From Saprospiraceae bacterium (GTDB lineage: Bacteria > Bacteroidota > Bacteroidia > Chitinophagales > Saprospiraceae): a stretch of 6,683 nucleotides of DNA. The notes under the pieces are model-generated. The model was not told where the DNA came from and did no database searches. It saw nothing but the letters and a program-made list of their open reading frames with translations. Positions within the stretch are counted from its first letter, which is position 1, and each line of letters starts with the position of its first letter. Both the position numbers and the translations under genes were made by a program. Of this stretch, positions 1 through 5,826 are shown in pieces. The stretch spans positions 1 to 6,683 of the forward strand of contig JADZBJ010000046.1 in the NCBI GenBank assembly GCA_020852155.1. Reading direction: 5' to 3'.

Positions 1-1061
1 ACATTCATGTGGCCGGGCATACGACCTGCCACCGGGTGAATGGCGAAATTCACTTCGACGCCTTTGCTTTCGAGGCTTTTTTCAAATTCGTGGCAAATGT
101 GCTGCGCTTGTGCCACCGCCAGACCGTAACCCGGAACGATGGTCACTTTGCTGGAATATGCACAAAGAATCGCCGCATCCGTCAGGCTAATTTCCTTGAC
201 AGTCTGATCGCCAGCGCCTTTGGCTGCTGCTGTTCCGCCGCCGCCAAACGAACCAATGATAACGTTCAGAAGCGAGCGGTTCATGGCCTTACACATCAAC
301 ACGGTCAGGATGGTACCGGCAGAACCGACCAGAATACCGCCCGTGAGCATAACCTGGTTGTTGTACAAAAAGCCGCCAAAGGCCGCAGCCATACCCGTGA
401 AAGAGTTCAGCAATGAAATCACCACAGTCATGTCTGCACCGCCGATGGGCATAACAAACAATACGCCGTAGAGCATTGACAAAACCAGCATGACCCAGAT
501 GGCTGAATGGCCCAGTACATCAGGCATGAAAACGCCCACAGCCAATGCGCCAAAGATCAGCACCAGCAGGAGCATATTCAGGACGGTCAGGTATTTCCCG
601 GTTACGTCTTTGATGCGCTCGTCGAGTTTGCCGTAGGCAATCATACTTCCACTGAAAGACACGGCGCCGATAATCATACCGAGATAAACAATCAGGCGAA
701 AACCGGTTGTGGATTCGCCGCTGTGACCGCCAAATTCGATGAGTGAAATCAGGGCTGCGCAAGCGCCACCCATGCCGTTGAACAGGGAAACCATTTGCGG
801 CATAGCGGTCATTTTGACCTTCATGGCCGAAAACCAGCCAAGAACAGTGCCCAGGGTAATCGCGGCAATAATCCAGGGGATATTGCCAATCGGAGCGCCG
901 TCATGGCTTTTGTGAAACAGCATGGTAGCCACAATAGCCAGTCCCATGCCTACCGCTGCCAACAAGTTGCCGTTGCGCGCTGTATCAGGGCTACTCAGGC
1001 GTTTAAGACCGACGATAAATGTAATTGAGCCGATCAGGTATGAAAGTTCCAGAAGAAACAT
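1..1061 (-). CDS. pntB: NAD(P) transhydrogenase subunit beta, 3' end cut by the window
   Basis: This is the beta subunit of the proton-translocating, energy-linked transhydrogenase (hydride transfer from NADH to NADP+ driven by proton re-entry) in the inner membrane. The window holds 353 complete codons. E. coli PntB has about 462 residues, so roughly 110 C-terminal residues lie off the left edge. Residues 1-265 are a polytopic membrane domain with family signatures: SFSGSMIAYGKL (135-146), GGADMTVVISLLNS (207-220) and CKAMNRS (257-263). The NADP-binding domain dIII starts near 290, with GYGLAVAQAQH (311-321) and IHPVAGRMPGHMN (341-353). Asn95 lies where E. coli has the proton-channel residue His91, as I align it; Asn is, as I recall, common in other family members. 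The ATG at 1061 gives the expected N-terminus and lies 41 bases after the pntA2 stop, with no clear Shine-Dalgarno. Identification is secure. Confidence 0.96.
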   Translation of the reverse strand, partial: MFLLELSYLIGSITFIVGLKRLSSPDTARNGNLLAAVGMGLAIVATMLFHKSHDGAPIGNIPWIIAAITLGTVLGWFSAMKVKMTAMPQMVSLFNGMGGACAALISLIEFGGHSGESTTGFRLIVYLGMIIGAVSFSGSMIAYGKLDERIKDVTGKYLTVLNMLLLVLIFGALAVGVFMPDVLGHSAIWVMLVLSMLYGVLFVMPIGGADMTVVISLLNSFTGMAAAFGGFLYNNQVMLTGGILVGSAGTILTVLMCKAMNRSLLNVIIGSFGGGGTAAAKGAGDQTVKEISLTDAAILCAYSSKVTIVPGYGLAVAQAQHICHEFEKSLESKGVEVNFAIHPVAGRMPGHMN

Positions 1062-1102
1062 AATGTTGCGATAATAATAGAGGATTGAACAGGGTAAATG
1101 GA

Positions 1103-1405
1103 TTACCCTTTCTTTTTCTTAAACATTTCCAGCATCCGGTTGGTCACGACAAAACCGCCGACCACGTTTAGTGTGCCGAGCAGTACAGCCAGAAATCCGA
1201 GTGTGAGGGCCAGGTAATCATCAGCAGGTGCGTGACCCATCACGATGATGGCGCCGATGATGACGACGCCGTGAATGGCGTTAGCGCCAGACATCAGGGG
1301 CGTGTGCAGGATGGCAGGCACGTTCGAAATCACCTCGATACCCAGCAAAATGCTTAGAATGACGATGTAAATGAGTGATTGATTTTCAAGAAAAAATTGA
1401 GCCAT
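1103..1405 (-). CDS. pntA2: NAD(P) transhydrogenase subunit alpha part 2 (membrane domain dIIa)
   Basis: This 100-residue membrane subunit corresponds to the C-terminal part of the single E. coli PntA chain. Here it is a separate polypeptide, as in Rhodospirillum rubrum (PntAB). Three hydrophobic segments are visible at about residues 10-28, 43-58 and 65-87. The conserved block NVPAILHTPLMSGANAI (28-44) matches the E. coli stretch around PALHTPLMS, and the end has the typical GGFVVTNRML followed by a lysine-rich tail. With PntB it forms the proton-conducting dII domain. The gene lies 60 bases after the DinB-like gene and 41 bases before pntB on the same strand, so co-transcription is likely. 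No Shine-Dalgarno is evident before the ATG at 1405, which is normal in Bacteroidota. Confidence 0.95.
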   Translation of the reverse strand: MAQFFLENQSLIYIVILSILLGIEVISNVPAILHTPLMSGANAIHGVVIIGAIIVMGHAPADDYLALTLGFLAVLLGTLNVVGGFVVTNRMLEMFKKKKG

Positions 1406-1465
1406 ATAGCGACAATGGTTGTGCAGTTGTTAAGCGGGCAATGGTGATTGGTTTTCGCAGGAATT

Positions 1466-1921
1466 TTAGTGTAAAATCTGGCGCAAATGATGCTTTAAAT
1501 GCGCCACATAATCAGCGATCAAAAACGCGAGATCAATTTTGTCACCATCCTGAATTGAAATGGTTTTAGACAAAGCTTCATCGGGAATTTGCATCATCAG
1601 ATGGGCCAAATGCTGGTTGTATGACTTCCACAGGTTGATAAGTTCGGACCAGTCTCGCTGGTTATACTGTTGAGTCATTACCCAGAAATCCTGATCATAA
1701 CCTATGAAATTCAGGTGGCTTTCGGCCTGCATCGTGCGCAGAAATTTCTGATGGTTGTTGCAGGCTGAATCAATCAGGTGTCCGATAACCTCTTTATTTG
1801 ACCACTTCTCCGGTGCGGGCTTTTGTGTGGCGGCGGCGTTGTCAATAGCAGTTAACAAAGGCAGTGCAGCGTCAAGCGTTTGAAGCAAGTGCGTTGCGAC
1901 CTGTTTTACATAACTTTCCAT
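1466..1921 (-). CDS. DinB/YfiT-like putative metal-dependent protein inside the pnt operon
   Basis: This 151-residue protein has the DinB-like four-helix-bundle pattern, closest by eye to Bacillus YfiT/BstA. The family's metal-binding triad can be placed: His48 in VIGHLIDSACNNHQKF (45-60), and His141 and His145 in DYVAHLKHH (137-145). These correspond to the first His and the HxxxH pair of YfiT. The EKWSNKEVIGHL stretch before His48 is also typical. Characterised relatives include bacillithiol-, mycothiol- and glutathione-type thiol transferases, but many members have no known function, so the substrate here is open. The ATG overlaps the pntA1 stop in TAATG (one shared base), implying translational coupling, and pntA2 follows after 60 bases. 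The protein has no signal peptide or membrane segment, so it is probably cytoplasmic. Family call is fairly firm; role in transhydrogenase function is unknown. Confidence 0.85.
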   Translation of the reverse strand: MESYVKQVATHLLQTLDAALPLLTAIDNAAATQKPAPEKWSNKEVIGHLIDSACNNHQKFLRTMQAESHLNFIGYDQDFWVMTQQYNQRDWSELINLWKSYNQHLAHLMMQIPDEALSKTISIQDGDKIDLAFLIADYVAHLKHHLRQILH

Positions 1922-3036
1922 TAACCGCCCACGACACTTTTCACGCGTTCGCTGACGACCTTGCCTTCATGCGAAATGCAGGCAGCAGCAATGATATCGT
2001 CTTCGAAATTGATGGAAAATGCGCCGTTTTTATCAAAAAACAGTTTGAGGAAATTGACCACGTTTTTGCTGAACATCGCGCTGGCATCCTTGGGCACAGA
2101 ACCCGGCAAGGCCGAATCGCCAATGATGGTCACGCCGTGATGCTGAATGATTTGGGCATTTTGCGTCACCTCGCAGTTGCCGCCCGACGAGGCCGCCAGG
2201 TCAACCACCACAGCACCGGGTTTCATGGCTTCAACCGTGGCCGTGCGCAGCAATACCGGCGCTTTTCTGCCCGGAATTTGTGCGGTACAAATCACGACAT
2301 CAGACATGACCGCGTGGTCGTGAATGGCCTGTGCCTGACGCTGCTTGAATTCTTCGGTCTGCTCAACGGCATAACCGCCGGCAGCACGGTCGTCGGTAGC
2401 GCCTTCGACTTCTACGAACTTGGCGCCGAGGCTCATCACCTCTTCTTTGGCGGCAGCGCGTACGTCAAATGCTTCTACCACAGCACCCAAACGGCGGGCA
2501 GCCGAAATGGCCTGCAAACCCGCTACACCAGCGCCCAAAATGAGCACTTTGGCAGGTTTGATGGTACCGGCAGCCGTCATCATCATCGGGAAAAAGCCCG
2601 GCAAATGTGAAGCCGCCATCAGCACGGCTTTGTAACCGGCTACCGTGGCCATAGACGAAAGTACGTCCATCGCCTGAGCGCGTGTACTGCGCGGTACGAG
2701 GTCAAGGCTGAATGTGGTAGCGCCACTGCCAACCAGCGCCTGAATCAACTGCGGCTGCGATAGCGGATTCATCTGACCGATCACGATCTGGCCTGAACCA
2801 GCCTTGGTGAACGGGTGAATACGCACCAGCATTTGCGATTGCTTGCAAACCGTAGCGGTATCGGCCAACGTAGCGCCTTGTTTTTCGTAATCAGCGTCGC
2901 TGTAAAATGCATTCGCGCCAGCGCCGCGTTCGACTAAAATTTGTTGAAAACCTGATTTTAGAAGTCCCGGAATGGCATCGGGAGTCAGCGCAACCCTGCG
3001 CTCGCCTTCTTCTTCTTTCAAAACGCCAAGCGTCAT
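1921..3036 (-). CDS. pntA1: NAD(P) transhydrogenase subunit alpha part 1 (NAD-binding domain dI)
   Basis: This 371-residue soluble subunit binds NAD(H) and docks on the membrane subunits at the cytoplasmic face. It has the alanine dehydrogenase/PNT N-terminal domain (about 1-130, beginning TLGVLKEEEGERRVALTP) and the Rossmann domain (about 135-330). The RQD loop is intact in PRSTRAQAMDVLSS: Arg116, Gln121 and Asp124 align with R. rubrum Arg127, Gln132 and Asp135. The dinucleotide fold has GAGVAG (168-173), with acidic Asp191 at the end of the next strand (VEAFDVRAA), as expected for NAD rather than NADP. The mobile loop is recognisable at GGYA (220-223). Length is close to R. rubrum PntAA (about 384). 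The membrane part is encoded separately by pntA2. It is the first gene of the operon, starting at ATG 3036 with a candidate -7 box about 85 bases upstream. Confidence 0.97.
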   Translation of the reverse strand: MTLGVLKEEEGERRVALTPDAIPGLLKSGFQQILVERGAGANAFYSDADYEKQGATLADTATVCKQSQMLVRIHPFTKAGSGQIVIGQMNPLSQPQLIQALVGSGATTFSLDLVPRSTRAQAMDVLSSMATVAGYKAVLMAASHLPGFFPMMMTAAGTIKPAKVLILGAGVAGLQAISAARRLGAVVEAFDVRAAAKEEVMSLGAKFVEVEGATDDRAAGGYAVEQTEEFKQRQAQAIHDHAVMSDVVICTAQIPGRKAPVLLRTATVEAMKPGAVVVDLAASSGGNCEVTQNAQIIQHHGVTIIGDSALPGSVPKDASAMFSKNVVNFLKLFFDKNGAFSINFEDDIIAAACISHEGKVVSERVKSVVGG

Positions 3037-3121
3037 GATTAGTGTGGATTCGTTAGGTGTAAGAATGACCGCTGCGATATTTTGTACCGGGCGGGTTTTC
3101 AGGCTGTTCTTAAAAGGCCGC

Positions 3122-3129
3122 CAAAAGTA
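3122..3129 (-). promoter_or_regulatory. Candidate -7 box for the pnt operon (TACTTTTG)
   Basis: Read on the minus strand this is TACTTTTG, a perfect match to the Bacteroidota primary-sigma -7 consensus TAnnTTTG. It would place transcription start near 3115 and leave an untranslated leader of about 80 bases before pntA1. I see no convincing -33 TTG/TTTG at the usual distance, so the call rests on one element plus position in a divergent intergenic region. Confidence 0.5.
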
Positions 3130-3185
3130 TATAATTCCAGAACATGTAGTAATGTTGAGTGATAGAAATCACCGTAACTTGAAAA

Positions 3186-3250
3186 ATTGATTCGATTGAT
3201 TCGATTAGGTCCGATTGATTCGATTGATTCGATTAAATCCGATTGATCCG
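3186..3250. repeat. 9-nt tandem repeat (ATTGATTCG) with 28-nt higher-order period
   Basis: Units in order are ATTGATTCG (3186-3194), the same (3195-3203), ATTAGGTCCG (3204-3213), ATTGATTCG (3214-3222), the same (3223-3231), ATTAAATCCG (3232-3241) and ATTGATCCG (3242-3250). The 9+9+10 pattern occurs twice, so 3186-3213 and 3214-3241 are 28-nt copies differing at two bases. It lies between the two divergent promoters and codes for nothing I can support. Likely grown by slippage; any binding role is unproven. Confidence 0.9.
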
Positions 3251-3255
3251 ATTTT

Positions 3256-3298
3256 TTCACCACTAAGACACGAAGGATCACTAAGATTCACTAAGAAG
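3256..3298. repeat. CACTAAGA-type intergenic repeat block
   Basis: The block starts TTCACCACTAAGACAC and contains CACTAAGA three times (from 3261, 3279 and 3289), at spacings of 18 and 10 bases. Its first 11 bases match the start of the left arm of the inverted repeat at 5733 (TTTACCGCTAA) at nine positions. From memory, sequences of this style are frequent between genes in environmental Bacteroidota genomes; I could not verify this here. No gene is visible in it. Confidence 0.7.
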
Positions 3299-3327
3299 AT
3301 CCGCGGAAATCAGAAATGTCCGCGCAA

Positions 3328-3354
3328 ATCCGCGTCATCCGCGTCATCCGCGTT
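3328..3354. repeat. 9-nt tandem repeat (ATCCGCGTC) x3
   Basis: Three contiguous 9-nt units, ATCCGCGTC, ATCCGCGTC and ATCCGCGTT, follow a degenerate CCGCG-rich lead-in (3300-3327) that includes the 8-base palindrome TCCGCGGA (3300-3307). The last unit directly abuts the candidate -7 box of the downstream gene. CGCAAAT (3323-3329) and ATTTGCG (3358-3364) are inverted copies flanking the array and could close a weak stem around it. Confidence 0.85.
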
Positions 3355-3362
3355 TACATTTG
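3355..3362 (+). promoter_or_regulatory. Candidate -7 box for the LTD protein gene (TACATTTG)
   Basis: TACATTTG is a perfect TAnnTTTG match, 32 bases before the ATG at 3395. Transcription would start near 3369, giving a leader of about 25 bases. The place where a -33 element should lie is occupied by the CCGCG repeat and has no TTTG, so the promoter may be weak or activator-dependent. Assigned from motif and position only. Confidence 0.5.
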
Positions 3363-3394
3363 CGTGTTGAGATCATGCCCTTTCACCTTATCAG

Positions 3395-5722
3395 ATGCTG
3401 TCCATGCTGAATCGCTTGCTTTTTCTGTTTTTTTGTATTTGTCAACTTCCGGTATTCGGACAGATTGCCGACCAGTTTTCCGATGGAAACTTCACGACCA
3501 ATCCGACATGGTCTGGCGATGTTGGCGTATTTCAGGTTAATGCCTCAGGCGAACTTCAACTGAACGCCATTGGAGCGGGCACATCTACCTTATTTACATC
3601 GGGCAATATCCCTGATAGTGCCATCTGGAATTTTGATGTTCGCCTGACTTTTGATCCTTCTGCCAGCAACTTAGTGCGAATTTACCTGCAAGCCGACCAG
3701 AGCGACGTGAGTGTGGCCAATGGTTATTTTCTGGAAATGGGCGAAACCGGTTCAAGCGACGAAATTAAAATGTTCCGACTCGATGGCGGCGTCAAAACCG
3801 AAATCGCGGCGGGCGTGGCCGGTCTGGCCGCCAATTCTCCCAACCTGCACATTCGGGTCACCAGAACATCCGCCGGTTTATGGTCAGTCAATGCAGCCAC
3901 GGTCGGCTCGACTTTACAACCACAATTCAGCGTAACCGATCATGCCTGGCCCGGAGGCACTGGCCTTTTTTTCGGTTTTCAATGCGTTTACACTGCTTCC
4001 AACAGCACAAAATTTTACTTCGATAATATCGACATCGAGGCCGATATTCCAGACACACAAGCACCGGTTTTACAATCGGTTAATGTCGTGAGCGCGCAAC
4101 AGGTACAGGTTGTTTTTAATGAAATACTCGACTCTCTTTCAGCAGTCGCGGCGGCGAATTATAGTATTTCAGGCGGAATTGGTCAGCCGAATTCGGCGGT
4201 ATTGCAGACCGATCGGCAAACGGTCAATCTGCTGCTGTCCAATCCGTTGCAAACAGGCAACTACACACTGCAAACCGCGAACATCAAGGATTTGGCCGGA
4301 AACACAGCGGGCAGCCAGTCGCTCAATTTCGCCTACGTGCTGGTGGAAGTACCCATGCCCGGCGATTTGATTATTACTGAAATCATGTCCGATCCGGCAC
4401 CGTCGGCGGGCCTGCCCGAAGTGGAATGGCTCGAAATTTTCAACCGTTCCGATCGCTATCTCGAACTATCTACAGTGGCCTTGTCGGAAGGAACCAGCGA
4501 CCCCAAAGTGCTTCCTGCCTACATCATGAAACCCGGCGAATGGGTCGTGCTGGCCTCGACCGTCAATGCTGCTACTTTAAACGTCGTAGTGACTGGCGCT
4601 GTGCTGGGCGTTTCAGGCTTTTCGAGTACGGGCCTGAACAATACCGACGATGTGGTGACGCTGTCGGATGCATCCACAGGCGAGGTACTGGAATCTGTTT
4701 CGTACTCTTACAACTGGCACAGTGATCTGGTGAAAAAAGATGGCGGCTGGAGCCTGGAGCGTCGCAATACCGACCCCGACTGTTCGGCAGCCAGCAACTG
4801 GCAATCCTGCCCTGTTTCGCCTGGCGGAACACCGGGAGCCATCAATGCGGCCATGCAGCAAACGCTCGATGCGCCCGTCGCGCAGGATTTGATTTTTAAT
4901 GAAATCATGTTCAACGCCGCTACGGGCGGCAGCGAGTATGTCGAACTTTTAAACCGCGGCGACAAACCTATTGCCCTGTCTGATTTGACTATTCGCGGCG
5001 AATCAGCTTCGTATCGGTTATTTTCGGAAAATGTTTTGAACCCGGGCGAATACCTGACATTAGCCGAAACATCTGCTGACCTTATTTCGAGGTTCAGGAA
5101 TGTCGAAACAGGCGCGCTGCTGGAATCCGATCTGCCGACACTGGCCGACGACGCCGGCTGGATTGCCCTGGACTGGGCGCGCTCCTGCCAGACAAAAACG
5201 CTGGATTCGCTGCACTATATTGACGATTGGCACAGTCCGCTGTTGTCTGTCAGCGACCGCGACGGCGTGGCCTTAGAGCGCATTTGCGCGAAAGCGCCCA
5301 CCAACAGCCCGGCCAACTGGATGTCGGCTTCGGCGCTGCCCAACGGCGCGGCTGGTTCGCCCACCCAGGGAAACACCCAGCAATCGGACTGCCCGGATGC
5401 TTCCACGGGCCTGATAACGCTGGCTCGCAAACGCCTTTCGCCCGACAACGATGGTCGTGAAGATTTTCTGGATATCGCCTATGCGCTGCCGCGCGACGGC
5501 TACTTTGCGACGATGATTATTTTCGATTCGGAAGGTATTCCAGTGAAAAACCTGGTTCGTCAAGCCCTGATCGGTACGTCCGGCGTGCTGCGCTGGGATG
5601 GCGACGCGGATGATGGTTCGAGGTTGCGGCCCGGCATTTATGTGCTTTACATGGAAGTTTTTCACCCGGAAGGCGATACCGAACGAGTGAAAGAAGCCAT
5701 TTCGGTCGTGACCAATTTTTAA
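3395..5722 (+). CDS. Secreted multidomain protein with two lamin-tail domains and FlgD-like C-terminus
   Basis: This 775-residue protein is exported. A signal peptide spans about residues 1-22 (hydrophobic LLFLFFCICQLPVFG, cleavage likely before Gln23). The Cys residues are not in a convincing lipobox, so it is probably not a lipoprotein. Residues about 25-215 look like a ConA/laminin-G-like beta-sandwich. Residues 220-317 resemble an SbsA-type bacterial Ig domain (DTQAPVLQSVNV, then IKDLAGN). LTD 1 begins at 323 (GDLIITEIMSDP, EWLEIFNRS) and LTD 2 at 498 (DLIFNEIMFN, EYVELLNRG); each ends near a Cys-containing segment (DCSAASNWQSC; RICAKAPTNSPANW). The C-terminus (681-775, LSPDNDGREDFL to LRPGIYVLYMEV) resembles FlgD/CHU-type Ig domains often found at the end of type IX secreted proteins; that route is inference. 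No catalytic domain is seen, so an adhesive or structural surface role is more likely than an enzymatic one. The first ATG (3395) is chosen; Met4 (3404) is also possible. Confidence 0.9.
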   Translation: MLSMLNRLLFLFFCICQLPVFGQIADQFSDGNFTTNPTWSGDVGVFQVNASGELQLNAIGAGTSTLFTSGNIPDSAIWNFDVRLTFDPSASNLVRIYLQADQSDVSVANGYFLEMGETGSSDEIKMFRLDGGVKTEIAAGVAGLAANSPNLHIRVTRTSAGLWSVNAATVGSTLQPQFSVTDHAWPGGTGLFFGFQCVYTASNSTKFYFDNIDIEADIPDTQAPVLQSVNVVSAQQVQVVFNEILDSLSAVAAANYSISGGIGQPNSAVLQTDRQTVNLLLSNPLQTGNYTLQTANIKDLAGNTAGSQSLNFAYVLVEVPMPGDLIITEIMSDPAPSAGLPEVEWLEIFNRSDRYLELSTVALSEGTSDPKVLPAYIMKPGEWVVLASTVNAATLNVVVTGAVLGVSGFSSTGLNNTDDVVTLSDASTGEVLESVSYSYNWHSDLVKKDGGWSLERRNTDPDCSAASNWQSCPVSPGGTPGAINAAMQQTLDAPVAQDLIFNEIMFNAATGGSEYVELLNRGDKPIALSDLTIRGESASYRLFSENVLNPGEYLTLAETSADLISRFRNVETGALLESDLPTLADDAGWIALDWARSCQTKTLDSLHYIDDWHSPLLSVSDRDGVALERICAKAPTNSPANWMSASALPNGAAGSPTQGNTQQSDCPDASTGLITLARKRLSPDNDGREDFLDIAYALPRDGYFATMIIFDSEGIPVKNLVRQALIGTSGVLRWDGDADDGSRLRPGIYVLYMEVFHPEGDTERVKEAISVVTNF

Positions 5723-5732
5723 GAAAAAGAGA

Positions 5733-5808
5733 TTTACCGCTAAAGACGTTAAATACGCTAAAATTATGATTTACAATACTTTGCGTCTTTTGCGTCTTTC
5801 GCGGTTAA
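5733..5808. repeat. Imperfect 30-bp inverted repeat (hairpin) between LTD and nuclease genes
   Basis: The left arm (5733-5762) and the reverse complement of the right arm (5779-5808) match at about 23 of 30 positions without gaps, around a 16-base loop. Each arm is built of 9-nt units: CGCTAAAGA, CGTTAAATA, CGCTAAAAT on the left; TTTGCGTCT twice and then TTCGCGGTT on the right. It starts 11 bases after the LTD stop, so the RNA could act as a terminator or 3'-end stabiliser. There is no run of U directly after the stem, so a classical intrinsic terminator is doubtful. Its left arm resembles the repeat at 3256, on the other side of the LTD gene. Confidence 0.75.
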
Positions 5809-5826
5809 CCTAAAAAATTATACCTT

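Noticed and set aside
9..1028. Several plus-strand open frames (9-416, 507-746, 795-1028)
   Set aside because: All are antisense to pntB, which reads through this whole stretch with conserved motifs.
1864..2610. 248-codon open frame on the plus strand
   Set aside because: It lies antisense to pntA1, whose frame is confirmed by RQD loop, GAGVAG and family length. The plus-strand translation is rich in His, Arg and Gly with no recognisable motif, as expected for a shadow frame.
3037..3121. Riboswitch or structured leader before pntA1
   Set aside because: I see no conserved riboswitch core and no strong stem followed by a U-run in these 85 bases.
3099..3281. 60-codon minus-strand open frame across the 9-nt array
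   Set aside because: The 9-nt unit keeps frame, so the array is open by construction and yields a low-complexity IESIES-type peptide. No start context or homology supports it.
3186..3354. CRISPR-like array
   Set aside because: Units are 9-10 nt and contiguous, without unique spacers of 25-40 nt, and no cas gene is present.
5273..5665. 130-codon minus-strand open frame
   Set aside because: Antisense to the C-terminal FlgD-like part of the LTD protein, with no recognisable domain.
5777..5783. TACTTTG as a -7 box for the nuclease-like gene
   Set aside because: It lacks one T of TAnnTTTG and lies at the edge of the hairpin's right arm; no -33 element is visible. The gene may be read from the LTD promoter or an unseen one.
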